Origin: Pseudomonas chlororaphis
Lineage (GTDB): Bacteria > Pseudomonadota > Gammaproteobacteria > Pseudomonadales > Pseudomonadaceae
Assembly (NCBI RefSeq): GCF_001921865.1
Contig: NZ_MSCT01000009.1
Span: 62,001-126,000, forward strand
Length of the DNA: 64,000 nt
Direction: 5' to 3'
A program made the position numbers and the translations under genes. Positions 16,250-24,036 of this stretch are shown one piece after another. Numbering within the stretch: the stretch's first letter is position 1; each line of letters begins with the position of its first letter. The notes under the pieces are model-generated. The model was not told where the DNA came from. It was given only the letters and a program-made list of their open reading frames with translations, and searched no databases.

Positions 16250-17748
16250 CAGAAACGCTCCAGGTCGGGGAAGGGCAACTGCCCGGCGTGCACGTGCATG
16301 GCGCCGAATTCGGCGCAGCGGTGCAGGGTCGGGACGTTCTTGCCGGGATTGAGCAGGCCGCTGGGGTCGAAGGCGCGCTTGACCGCGTGGAACAGGCTCA
16401 ACTCGTCGCCGTTGAACTGAGCGCACATCTGGTTGATTTTCTCGCGGCCGACTCCGTGTTCGCCGGTGATGCTGCCGCCGACCGCCACGCACAGTTCGAG
16501 GATCTTGCCGCCCAGGGCTTCGGCGCGGTCCAGCTCGCCGGGCCGGTTGGCGTCGAACAGAATCAGCGGGTGCATGTTGCCGTCACCGGCGTGGAACACA
16601 TTGGCCACCCGCAGCCCGTATTCGGCGGACAGCGCGGCGATGGCCTTGAGCACCCCCGGCAACTCGCGCCGCGGGATGGTGCCGTCCATGCAGTAGTAGT
16701 CCGGCGACAACCGGCCCACCGCCGGGAAAGCGTTCTTGCGCCCGGCCCAGAAGCGCACTCGTTCGGCTTCGTCGCGGGCCTGGCGGACTTCGGTGGCGCC
16801 GGCCCGCTCGAGCACCGCGCGGACCCGCTCGCAGTCGTCGTGGACATCGGCTTCGACGCCGTCCAGCTCGCACAGCAGGATGGCCTCGGCGTCCACCGGG
16901 TAGCCGGCGTGGATAAAGTCCTCGGCGGCGCGCAGCGCCAGGTTGTCCATCATTTCCAGGCCGCCGGGGATGATGCCGGCGGCGATGATCTGGGCCACCG
17001 CGCGCCCGGCCTGTTCGACCGAGGCGAAGGCCGCCAGCAGCACCTTGGCCAGCGGCGGGCGGGGCAGCAGCTTGACCGTGACCTCGGTGATGATGCCCAG
17101 CAGCCCCTCGGAGCCGGTGAACAGCGCCAGCAGGTCGAAACCCGGGGTATCGAGGGCGTCGCTGCCCAGGGTCAGGCGTTCGCCCTCGACGCTTAAGATC
17201 TCCACCTTGAGCAGGTTGTGCACGGTCAGGCCGTACTTCAGGCAATGCACGCCGCCGGCGTTTTCCGCGACGTTGCCGCCGATGGAGCAGGCGATCTGCG
17301 ACGACGGGTCGGGGGCGTAGTACAGGCCGAACGGCGTGGCGGCCTGGGAGATCGCCAGGTTGCGCACCCCGGGCTGGACCCGCGCGGTGCGGGCGGCAGG
17401 GTCGATATGCAGGATCCGGTTAAAGCGCGCCATCACCAGCAGCACGCCGCTTTCCAGGGGCAGGGCGCCGCCGGACAAACCGGTGCCAGCACCACGGGCG
17501 ACCACTGGCACGCGGCGCTCGTGGCAGATCCGCAGCAGCGTCTGCACCTGCTCGATCTCGCGCGGCAGGGCCACCAGCAGCGGTGTGCTGCGATAGGCCG
17601 AGAGGCCATCGCATTCGTAGGGCTTGAGGTCTTCGGCCTGATGCAACAGGTCGAGGTCGGGCAACTGCTCGCGCAGGGCCTTGAGCAGCGCGTTTTTGTC
17701 GACCCTGGGCAGGGCGCCGTCGACGCGTTCGTCGTAGAGGATATTCAT
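16249..17748 (-). CDS. glcD: Glycolate oxidase FAD-linked subunit GlcD
   Basis: 499 residues, the standard GlcD length. FAD-binding motifs: VPVVARGAGTGLSGGALPLESG and DPSSQIACSIGGNVAENAGGVHCLKYG; the C-terminal FAD oxidase domain includes NVFHAGDGNMHPLILFD and GGSITGEHGVGREKINQM. It is the catalytic subunit oxidising glycolate (or D-lactate) to glyoxylate. It is the first gene of glcDEFG and faces glcC across a 232-base divergent promoter region holding two CTGGTCnnACCAG palindromes. Confidence 0.97.
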   Translation of the reverse strand: MNILYDERVDGALPRVDKNALLKALREQLPDLDLLHQAEDLKPYECDGLSAYRSTPLLVALPREIEQVQTLLRICHERRVPVVARGAGTGLSGGALPLESGVLLVMARFNRILHIDPAARTARVQPGVRNLAISQAATPFGLYYAPDPSSQIACSIGGNVAENAGGVHCLKYGLTVHNLLKVEILSVEGERLTLGSDALDTPGFDLLALFTGSEGLLGIITEVTVKLLPRPPLAKVLLAAFASVEQAGRAVAQIIAAGIIPGGLEMMDNLALRAAEDFIHAGYPVDAEAILLCELDGVEADVHDDCERVRAVLERAGATEVRQARDEAERVRFWAGRKNAFPAVGRLSPDYYCMDGTIPRRELPGVLKAIAALSAEYGLRVANVFHAGDGNMHPLILFDANRPGELDRAEALGGKILELCVAVGGSITGEHGVGREKINQMCAQFNGDELSLFHAVKRAFDPSGLLNPGKNVPTLHRCAEFGAMHVHAGQLPFPDLERF

Positions 17749-17850
17749 CGGTTGTCAGCGACCCCAGCATTGTTTTTATGGGCGGTCGGCGGGCGGGCCG
17801 CGCTGTTGCATGATTGGCCCGGCTGGCCTTACTGTCCACGGGGCCGGGTG

Positions 17851-17863
17851 CTGGTCGAACCAG
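17851..17863. promoter_or_regulatory. Candidate GlcC operator 1 (CTGGTCGAACCAG)
   Basis: A 13-base inverted repeat in the glcD-glcC gap, about 100 bases upstream of the glcD start. It matches the FadR-subfamily GntR consensus TNGT-N3-ACNA in full. A near-identical second copy lies at 17958-17970. The palindrome is seen; GlcC binding is inferred from the family and the position. Confidence 0.7.
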
Positions 17864-17957
17864 TTTGTTGCGCCGGGCGTGCCTGGATTTCTATAAAAAT
17901 AGCGGTATTTCAAAGGGATGGCGGCAAGTTCCGGGCGAACGGGTTTTTACCGGATGG

Positions 17958-17970
17958 CTGGTCATACCAG
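17958..17970. promoter_or_regulatory. Candidate GlcC operator 2 (CTGGTCATACCAG)
   Basis: Second copy of the palindrome, differing from the first only in two central bases, and placed 10 bases before the glcC start codon, next to its ribosome binding site. That position suggests autorepression of glcC. Confidence 0.7.
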
Positions 17971-17980
17971 TGGAGGGCGC

Positions 17981-18745
17981 ATGCACAAGAACGATTCGGG
18001 CCGGCACCAGGTGGCGGATGTGGTCTGCGAGCGCATCGAGCGATTGATCGTCGACGGCGTGTTGAAAACCGGTCAGTTGCTGCCCTCGGAGCGCCGGCTC
18101 ACGGAAAAGCTCGGGGTGTCGCGCACGGCCCTGCGCGAGGGCCTGAAGCTGTTGCGGGCGCGGGGCATCATCGAGACCGAACAGGGTAAGGGTTCCTTTG
18201 TCGCCCAGCTGTCGGGGCAGGGCCCGCCCTCGGCGCTGATGCACCTGTTCAGCTCCCAGCCGCGCACCCTCTACGACCTGTTCGAGGTGCGCAGCCTGCT
18301 GGAGGGCGAGTCGGCGCGGCTGGCGGCGCTGCGCGGCACCGACGCCGATTTCGTGCTGATCGGTCGTGCCTACCAGGCGCTGCTGGATGCTCACGACCAG
18401 ACCCTGGAGGCCTCGGCCCACGCCCGGCTGGACCACGCGTTCCACTTGGCGATCTGCGAGGCCTCGCACAACCCGGTACTGGTGCAGACCCTGCGCTCGC
18501 TGACCGACTTGCTGCTCAATTCGGTGTTCGCCTCGGTCAACAACCTCTATCACCGCCAGGCGCAGAAACGCCAGATCGACCGCCAGCACGCGCGGCTCTA
18601 CAACGCCGTCACCGGGCGCCTGCCGGAACAGGCGCGCAAGGCGGCCATCGCGCATATCCAGGGGATCTGCGACAACCTGCGGGAAATCGAAAACGAGGAG
18701 CAGCGCCTGGTGCGCGCCACGTTGCGGCTGGAAGGGTGGAACTGA
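17981..18745 (+). CDS. glcC: GntR-family (FadR subgroup) regulator of glycolate oxidase, GlcC
   Basis: 254 residues. The winged helix-turn-helix at about 12-75 reads VADVVCERIERLIVDGVLKT, LLPSERRLTEKLGVSRTALREGLKLLRARGIIETEQGKGSFVA. The rest is the helical FadR C-terminal ligand domain with a metal-type pocket (ARLDHAFHLAICEASHNPVL, conserved D-x3-H and H residues). The ATG at 17981 follows GGAGGG. GlcC activates glcDEFGB in E. coli in response to glycolate; the divergent position and the two palindromes in the promoter region support the same job here. Confidence 0.93.
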   Translation: MHKNDSGRHQVADVVCERIERLIVDGVLKTGQLLPSERRLTEKLGVSRTALREGLKLLRARGIIETEQGKGSFVAQLSGQGPPSALMHLFSSQPRTLYDLFEVRSLLEGESARLAALRGTDADFVLIGRAYQALLDAHDQTLEASAHARLDHAFHLAICEASHNPVLVQTLRSLTDLLLNSVFASVNNLYHRQAQKRQIDRQHARLYNAVTGRLPEQARKAAIAHIQGICDNLREIENEEQRLVRATLRLEGWN

Positions 18746-18848
18746 GGCCTGGGCGAGCGCAAACCCGTGGCGGCGCCGGGCAGTCACTACACTGCTAGAG
18801 GCGCGGTAGCCATCGCGCCGTCGACGACCACCACAAAGGAGTCATCCC

Positions 18849-19019
18849 ATGTCCAACCAGACCTGTGCCTGCCCGAGTTGCACCTGCAAGGTCGGGCCCC
18901 ATGCCGTCGTGCGTCACGGCAAACACTACTGTTGCCAGGCCTGCGCCAACCACCACGCCAACGGCGAACCCTGCGCGTCCACCGAAGGCTGCGGCTGCGC
19001 CAAGGGCGCGCACCACTGA
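18849..19019 (+). CDS. Bacterial metallothionein (SmtA/BmtA type)
   Basis: 56 residues starting MSNQTCACPSCTCKVG and ending GCGCAKGAHH. It has ten Cys (6, 8, 11, 13, 28, 29, 32, 42, 48, 50) and seven His, in the CxCxxCxC ... YCCQxC ... GCGC arrangement of bacterial metallothioneins, which hold a four-metal cluster of Zn2+ or Cd2+ in the cytoplasm. SmtA of Synechococcus has nine Cys; the tenth and the short tail are like metallothioneins known from pseudomonads. AAAGGAGTC sits before the ATG. It is monocistronic, and the gene is short enough to be missed by length cut-offs. I saw no obvious SmtB/ArsR-type operator upstream. Confidence 0.93.
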   Translation: MSNQTCACPSCTCKVGPHAVVRHGKHYCCQACANHHANGEPCASTEGCGCAKGAHH

Positions 19020-19027
19020 AGGCCCGA

Positions 19028-19057
19028 TCACCCTGGCCGCCGAGGCGGGCAGGGTGA
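19028..19057. terminator. GC-rich hairpin between converging genes, possible terminator without a T run
   Basis: TCACCCTG and CAGGGTGA form an 8-bp stem extended inwards by four more pairs after a G-G mismatch. It lies between the metallothionein stop and the end of the minus-strand small gene. No T tract follows on either strand, so termination is uncertain. Confidence 0.35.
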
Positions 19058-19066
19058 ACCCGGCGT

Positions 19067-19294
19067 TCAGGTCGAGGGCCGCCAGGTGACGTTCTCGATG
19101 CCGAATTTCTCCGCCAGGGGCTTGCTGGTCTTCTTCACCCGCTCCAGGCCGAAACGGCCGATGCGGCCGAGGCCGGCGTCGCAACTGGCCCAGTGCCAGG
19201 CCTCGGCGTTGTCCATTTTTTCCGAGCGGATGATGAAAGACTTCGGTGCGCCGTGCAGGGTGTAGTCGATGACGAAAAGTTTTGCGTTGTTCAT
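19067..19294 (-). CDS. Small protein, DUF6555-like
   Basis: 75 residues, beginning MNNAKLFVIDYTLHGAPKSF and containing DNAEAWHWASCDAGLGRIG and SKPLAEKFGIENVTWRPS. It resembles a family of small Pseudomonas proteins (DUF6555) with a similar FxIxYTxxGxPKxFxI start and an AWHxA core. Likely a single alpha/beta domain in the cytoplasm. Function unknown. It converges with the metallothionein gene, with about 48 bases between the stops; AGGAGG upstream (complement of 19305-19312) provides a strong ribosome binding site. Confidence 0.75.
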   Translation of the reverse strand: MNNAKLFVIDYTLHGAPKSFIIRSEKMDNAEAWHWASCDAGLGRIGRFGLERVKKTSKPLAEKFGIENVTWRPST

Positions 19295-19483
19295 AGAGCC
19301 TCTGATCCTCCCTGTGATGGTTTAGTGACCCACAGGGTTTGGAAAAAATTCATTCGGATTGTCGAGCGGGATGACTGGCGGCAGGGCCGGCGGACGAGGT
19401 TGACCGGCTTGCGGTGGCGGTGCGCGTTCGCGGTTTTCCGGGCGCCGCGGCGCGGTTAACATGGGCCCTCCCGTTCGACGACG

Positions 19484-20272
19484 ATGCCCGCCATGGCCCT
19501 TGCCGCACCCCCCGACCTGAGCGATACCGATGTGCCGGTGCAACCCCTGGCGCGTACCTACCCGCGCGGTTTGTTCATCGAGCCCCACGAACATGCCTGG
19601 GGCCAATTGCTGTACGCCATGAGCGGGGTGATGTGGGTCGAGACGCCGAACGAGGCGCTGGTCGTACCGCCGCAACGGGCGGTGTGGTTGCCGCCGGGCG
19701 TGCCCCACGGGATTCGCGTGGTCAGCGACCTGCAGATGCGCAATATCTACCTGCGCCCGTGCCTGGCGGCGACCCTCGACAGCCAGGTGCAGGTACTGCA
19801 GGTGGACAACCTGCTGCGCGAGCTGATCGTGCGGCTGGTGGAGCAGGTCGCCGCGCCGCAGCCCGACTACTACGAGGCGCTGGTGGGCCTGGCGCTGCTG
19901 GAACTCAAGCGCGCGCGGCGCTCGCACTTGAAGATCGTCCTGCCGGACAGCTCCGACCGGCGCCTGATCAGCCTGTGCCAGGCGGTGATGGCCGCGCCGT
20001 CCCTGGACATTCCCTTCGAGCGCCATGCCGAGGCGGCGGGCGCCAGCGTGCGGACCCTGGCGCGGTTGTTCAAGGAGGGCCTGGGCATGGGGTTCGCCGA
20101 ATGGCGCCGCCAGGTGCAACTGGCCACGGCCGCCGCGGAGCTGATCCAGGGCGTGCCGGTCAGCCGCATCGCCCGCGAGTTGGGCTACGCCCCCGGCAGT
20201 TTCAGCGACATGTTCCGCCGCGAACTGGGGCTGGCGCCGTCGCAATATGCCGCCGGTGAAGCTCGCGCCTGA
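19484..20272 (+). CDS. AraC-family regulator with N-terminal cupin
   Basis: 262 residues. The N-terminal half is a cupin (PRGLFIEPHEHAWGQLLYAM, VVPPQRAVWLPPGVPHGIRV), and the C-terminal 100 residues are an AraC DNA-binding domain with two helix-turn-helix units (FERHAEAAGASVRTLARLF, SRIARELGYAPGSFSDMFRRELGLAPSQY). This layout is that of NimR/YdeC-type regulators, which usually control a neighbouring transporter or enzyme. No divergent target lies directly beside it; the next plus-strand genes are 320 bases on. A second ATG three codons in (19493) is an equally good start. Effector unknown. Confidence 0.9.
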   Translation: MPAMALAAPPDLSDTDVPVQPLARTYPRGLFIEPHEHAWGQLLYAMSGVMWVETPNEALVVPPQRAVWLPPGVPHGIRVVSDLQMRNIYLRPCLAATLDSQVQVLQVDNLLRELIVRLVEQVAAPQPDYYEALVGLALLELKRARRSHLKIVLPDSSDRRLISLCQAVMAAPSLDIPFERHAEAAGASVRTLARLFKEGLGMGFAEWRRQVQLATAAAELIQGVPVSRIARELGYAPGSFSDMFRRELGLAPSQYAAGEARA

Positions 20273-20594
20273 ACCCCGCGTCATCCCTGCCGTCGCGATT
20301 ATCCTGACCGACCGCGTTCTCAGGTTTTGCGCCTGCTGCGTCGGAATGCCGCCCAAGTCGATCGCAGCCTCGCGGGGCTCGGCAGCGGCTACAGGGGCGG
20401 CGCTGGGCTTTGTGTAGCCGCTGCCGCAGGCTGCGTACGGCCCGCAGGGCAGCGGCGAGCTCAAGACCGCTGAAGGCCCTGCAGATTGGCCGAAATCCTG
20501 AAGTGCTTGGCCGGTTGCCGAGGACGGCGCTCCCTAGACTCCCGGCATGCCCAATCGGCGCCGTTCAAGCACGGCGCCCTGCACGGAGTCCGTC
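20273..20594. other. Gap of about 320 bases holding a palindromic repeat
   Basis: About 20333-20448 is the GTAGCCGCTGCC-type element. The rest, 20450-20594, should contain the promoter of the XapX gene; no operator is evident. Confidence 0.5.
20333..20448. repeat. GTAGCCGCTGCC-type intergenic repeat
   Basis: GCGTCGGAATGCCGCC, then CGGCAGCGGCTACAGG and TGTAGCCGCTGCCGCAGGCT. This is the inverted equivalent of the element at 6333-6455, including the GGCATTCCGAC motif. Confidence 0.75.
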
Positions 20595-20768
20595 ATGAAT
20601 TACCTGATTTCCCTGGCGATCGGCCTTGGCGTCGGCCTGCTCTACGGCGCCCTGGACGTTCGCTCGCCGGCGCCGCCGGCCATCGCCCTGGTGGGCCTGC
20701 TGGGCATGCTCGCCGGCGAACAGTTGTGGCCCATGGGCCGGCAGCTGGTGAGCGGCTGGCTGTCTTGA
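20595..20768 (+). CDS. XapX-domain (DUF1427) small membrane protein
   Basis: 57 residues with two hydrophobic helices, MNYLISLAIGLGVGLLYGAL and PPAIALVGLLGMLAGEQL, separated by DVRSPAP. This is the XapX/DUF1427 pattern (the VRSPAPP-x-IAL-x-GLLG motif is diagnostic). Probably an inner-membrane protein of unknown function. It stands 39 bases upstream of the quinone-oxidoreductase-like gene and may be co-transcribed with it. Confidence 0.88.
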   Translation: MNYLISLAIGLGVGLLYGALDVRSPAPPAIALVGLLGMLAGEQLWPMGRQLVSGWLS

Positions 20769-20807
20769 ACCCCTTGCTGTCTTTTATCCCCGTTGATGGA
20801 GGTGCCG

Positions 20808-21764
20808 ATGCACGCCCTGCAATTTTCCAAGACCGGCGATCTTTCCTCGCTGCACTACGTCGAGGTGCCGACCCCGGTGCCGGCGGCCGATCAGGTGCTG
20901 GTGCGGATCAAGGCCGCGGGCCTCAACCCCAGCGATGTGAAGAACGTGCTCGGGCGCTTTCCCTACACCACCTTGCCGCGCATTCCCGGGCGCGACTTTG
21001 CCGGGGTGGTGGTGGAGGGGCCGCAGGCGCTGCTGGGCCAGGAAGTCTGGGGCACCGGTAAGGAGCTGGGTTTCTATGCCGACGGCGCCCATGCCCAATA
21101 CGTGGTGCTGTCGGCCAAGGGCGTGGCGCATAAACCCACGCACTTGAGCTTCGCCCAGGCCGCCAGCCTCGGCGTGCCTTACACCACCGCCTGGGATGCC
21201 CTGGAACGCAGCGGGGTGAACGCTGGCACCACGCTGTTGGTGATCGGCGGCGGCGCGGTGGGCAATGCCGCGTTGGCCCTGGCGAAGGTTCGCGGGGCCC
21301 GGGTGCTGGCCGCCGCGCGCCGTCCGGAGCAGGTCCAGGCCTTGCAGGCGCAAGGGTTCCAGGCCTTGCAGCTGGATAAACCGGAAACCCTGGGCGCGCA
21401 GGTCAATGAGGTGTTCGCGGGCGGCGCCGAGGTGATCTTCGACACCACCGGCTTCTGGCTGCCGGCCGCGGTCGCGGCGCTGGCGCCGTTCGGCCGCATC
21501 GCCATCATCGCCGCGCCGGTGGACGGCCACGTGCAATTGCCGGCCCTGGCCCTGTATCGCAAGGGTGGCTCGGTGGTGGGGATCAACTCGTTGCTGTACG
21601 GCGTGCAGGCCTGCGCGGCGATGCTCGAGCAGTTCGGGCGCTTCTTCGACCAGGGGTTGCTGCCGTTGCCGCAGGGGTTGCTGGAGTCGCCGCTGGAGCA
21701 GGGCGTCGCGCGTTATCACGAGGTCAACGCGGGTAGCGGCGAGAAGGTGATCCTGCTGCCGTAA
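20808..21764 (+). CDS. Zinc-independent alcohol dehydrogenase / quinone oxidoreductase family protein
   Basis: 318 residues of the medium-chain dehydrogenase/reductase superfamily. N-terminal GroES-like domain with AAGLNPSDVKNVLGRFPY and IPGRDFAGVVVEG; Rossmann domain with LLVIGGGAVGNAALALAK. The catalytic-zinc Cys and His of true alcohol dehydrogenases are absent, as in NADPH:quinone oxidoreductases. ATG at 20808 is preceded by GGAGGT. Substrate is probably a quinone or enone; not determinable from sequence. Confidence 0.88.
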   Translation: MHALQFSKTGDLSSLHYVEVPTPVPAADQVLVRIKAAGLNPSDVKNVLGRFPYTTLPRIPGRDFAGVVVEGPQALLGQEVWGTGKELGFYADGAHAQYVVLSAKGVAHKPTHLSFAQAASLGVPYTTAWDALERSGVNAGTTLLVIGGGAVGNAALALAKVRGARVLAAARRPEQVQALQAQGFQALQLDKPETLGAQVNEVFAGGAEVIFDTTGFWLPAAVAALAPFGRIAIIAAPVDGHVQLPALALYRKGGSVVGINSLLYGVQACAAMLEQFGRFFDQGLLPLPQGLLESPLEQGVARYHEVNAGSGEKVILLP

Positions 21765-21778
21765 GGCAAGCGCAGCGT

Positions 21779-21885
21779 TCTGTAGCCGCTGCCGAAGGCT
21801 GCGCAAGGTCCGAAGGACCTCGGCGGGTCGGTAATCGCTGCGCCCCTTCGGGTCGATCGCAGCCTGCGGCAGCGGCTACAGGTGG
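21779..21885. repeat. GTAGCCGCTGCC-type intergenic repeat, long palindrome
   Basis: TCTGTAGCCGCTGCCGAAGGCTGCG at the left and CGCAGCCTGCGGCAGCGGCTACAG at the right are inverted copies; GGTCCGAAGGACC forms an extra small hairpin inside. It lies between the quinone-oxidoreductase gene and the end of the NUP gene, which converge. Confidence 0.85.
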
Positions 21886-21958
21886 GCCGGTGTGCCTCCT
21901 GTTAGGAGCGATGGCGTCGGCCCGGGCAACCCGCTCATGAAGGTCGCCGGGCCTGCGA

Positions 21959-23002
21959 TCAGGCCTCGGGCACGCCGTTCTCCCATGCCGACCAGTTCTT
22001 GAGGATGTCCTGCACCAGCGGATTACCGGTGCGATAGAGGTTTTCCAGGGCCGGGACGAAACCGCCCTGGTCGGCGTACTTGAGCAGGTTGTCGACCTCG
22101 CTGCCGCCCGGTTCGGGGCGGTCGAAGTCGGAGCCGGCGCGCACCACCGCCAGGCGCTGGATGTCCACCCGGCCTTCGCGGCTGGCACGCAGCAGGGCCT
22201 CGAAGGTCGAGTTGTCTTCCTGCTGGGTGGTGCAGTACTCGCCCTTGTTGTCGGTCAGCAGGCGGGCCCAGGTTTCGGCCCGCTCGCTCAGGCGCGTGCC
22301 GGAAAACCAGGTGTTGCCCGCCAGGGTGTCGCACTGGGTCACCACCGGCGGCTGGTTGGCCGGCGCCGCCGGGTACTTGAGGCGCCAGGCCGCCGATTCC
22401 TTGCTTTCGCTCAGGGCCACATGGCGCGACAGGGCGAACGCCTTGGCCTGCAGTTTCGGGTTGAGCTCGAAGACCTCGGTCTTGTAGTCCAGCGGCGGTT
22501 TCTCGTTCGGCCCCTTGGTGTTGATCCCCAGGTAGCCGGTCGGCCAGTCCTTGGGCGCATCGCGCGAATCCAGCTCCCACTGGGTGCCGAATTCCACCAG
22601 GTAATGGGCCCAGGCGGCGGTGCCGATGGTCCCGTGTTTCGGGCTGATGCCGGCGATCCCGGCGACCAGGAAATAACTTTTGCGCAGGTCGAACTGCGGC
22701 GACAGGGCCAGGGCCAGGGTCGAGGCCGCGGCATTGGTCTGGCCCATGCCGGTGACGAGCAGGCAGACCTCCTTGTCGTTGCAACGAATGACCGGATATT
22801 CCGCGGACAGGCCCGGTACGCGCACTTGTTTTTTCAGCTCCAGGCGCTCGACCCAGTGCTGGGCCTCGGGGGCGAACATGGTGATCAGCATCACCTTGGG
22901 TCTGATCGGCGCGGACGCCGTTTCGGTCGCCCAGGCGCCGCAGGAAAGCAGGGTGCTGGCAGCCAGGCCAACCGACAGGGAAAGACGGGTCATTGCATTC
23001 AT
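21959..23002 (-). CDS. Purine nucleoside permease (NUP) family protein, exported
   Basis: 347 residues of the NUP family (PF06516-type), related in fold to nucleoside phosphorylases. A signal peptide (MNAMTRLSLSVGLAASTLLSCGAWA, cut near 25) precedes VMLITMFAPEAQHWVERL, VTGMGQTNAAASTLAL, FLVAGIAGISPKHGTIGTAA and the C-terminal RAGSDFDRP. It is probably a periplasmic nucleoside-binding or -processing protein and not an integral permease, since no membrane helices are present apart from the signal. GGAGG precedes ATG 23002. It follows the Tsx-like gene by 53 bases on the same strand, supporting a nucleoside-uptake operon. Confidence 0.88.
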   Translation of the reverse strand: MNAMTRLSLSVGLAASTLLSCGAWATETASAPIRPKVMLITMFAPEAQHWVERLELKKQVRVPGLSAEYPVIRCNDKEVCLLVTGMGQTNAAASTLALALSPQFDLRKSYFLVAGIAGISPKHGTIGTAAWAHYLVEFGTQWELDSRDAPKDWPTGYLGINTKGPNEKPPLDYKTEVFELNPKLQAKAFALSRHVALSESKESAAWRLKYPAAPANQPPVVTQCDTLAGNTWFSGTRLSERAETWARLLTDNKGEYCTTQQEDNSTFEALLRASREGRVDIQRLAVVRAGSDFDRPEPGGSEVDNLLKYADQGGFVPALENLYRTGNPLVQDILKNWSAWENGVPEA

Positions 23003-23055
23003 AAAACCTCCATGGCTCTTAACGTATGGCTTGGCGCTTGAAGCTCGCCGCTGCA

Positions 23056-24036
23056 TTAAAACTGATAACCGATACCCGCGTAGTAACCCCAGCCGTTGGA
23101 ACGGGCGCGGAAATCGCCGTCGCCGAAATTCAGCTCGCTGCCGTCCTGCCAGTTGCCGCCGTTGTGGAAGTAGCGGCCGACCAGGGTGAAGCGCAGGTGG
23201 GTGAAGGAGTACAGCAGCACGTTGGTGGCCACCGTGGCGTTGGCGGTACGGGCCGGGTTGTCGTTGTGCAGGTCGGAGCCGAAATCGAAGTTGGTGAAGC
23301 CGATGTAGGTCAGCGAGGCGCCGTTGCTGAAGGTGTCGATGGGCACGATGTATTTGAGTTGGGCGCGGTAGCCGTCCCACGAATACTCGTTGCTGGCGCC
23401 GTAGTTTTCCCACTGGTAGCGGCCGTAGAAGTTGGCCGACAGGTTGACCCGCGAATGGGTGTCGATGTCGGTGCCCAGGCCGCTGTACAAGGTGTTGGCG
23501 CGGTTGGCGCTGTTGCTGCCGTGGTCGTAGATCCAGTCGAAGGCCACGTACCACTCCTTGAACGGGCCGATGGCCAGGCTGCGCCCGGCGAGGTAGTCGA
23601 TGGAGATCCGCGGTTCGTGCTCCATGAACAGCGGCGAGCCATGGTCCCACGCGCCTTTGTCATGGCTGTTGCCGATGCCGAGGATCTTCGGCACGTCGAT
23701 ATAGCCGTACAGTTCGAACGGCCCCTTGCGCCCGAAGTACTCGTATTCCAGGTAGACGTCGTCGGCCGGCTGCGGGCCGAAACTGATGTCCTTGCTACCG
23801 ATCAGGGTCAGGTCCTGGTTGTACCAGTCCGACAGATACGCCCCTTTCTTGGGCGGGCTGGCCTCCGGGCTGAGGGTTTCGCCCTGGGCCGAGTCATCGA
23901 CGCCGGTGTTCTGGGGGGCGCCGGGGAGGTTTTCCCGGGCCTGGGCAGCGCTGCTGAGTACTCCCGTAACGGCGCTCAGTAGCAGGGAAACAGCCAGCGT
24001 GCGACAGGACGCCGAGGAAGAAAGAGGTCGATGCAT
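23056..24036 (-). CDS. Nucleoside-specific outer-membrane channel, Tsx/OmpK-like
   Basis: 326 residues. The signal peptide spans about 1-36 (SCRTLAVSLLLSAVTGVLSSAAQA) and the mature protein is a beta-barrel of the Tsx family: DWYNQDLTLIGSKDISFG, VYLEYEYFGRKGPFELYGYIDVPKI, a run of alternating strands and the terminal YYAGIGYQF ending in Phe, the outer-membrane assembly signal. Tsx channels pass nucleosides and deoxynucleosides. First gene of a two-gene unit with the NUP protein. A perfect GCAAACGTTTGC palindrome lies 85 bases upstream of the ATG. The acidic/Pro-rich linker at about 37-65 is longer than in E. coli Tsx. Confidence 0.9.
   Translation of the reverse strand: MHRPLSSSASCRTLAVSLLLSAVTGVLSSAAQARENLPGAPQNTGVDDSAQGETLSPEASPPKKGAYLSDWYNQDLTLIGSKDISFGPQPADDVYLEYEYFGRKGPFELYGYIDVPKILGIGNSHDKGAWDHGSPLFMEHEPRISIDYLAGRSLAIGPFKEWYVAFDWIYDHGSNSANRANTLYSGLGTDIDTHSRVNLSANFYGRYQWENYGASNEYSWDGYRAQLKYIVPIDTFSNGASLTYIGFTNFDFGSDLHNDNPARTANATVATNVLLYSFTHLRFTLVGRYFHNGGNWQDGSELNFGDGDFRARSNGWGYYAGIGYQF

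Noticed and set aside
19028..19057. Hairpin between the metallothionein and the DUF6555-like gene as a metal-sensing RNA
   Set aside because: It lies downstream of both genes, not in a leader, and is better explained as a transcript end.
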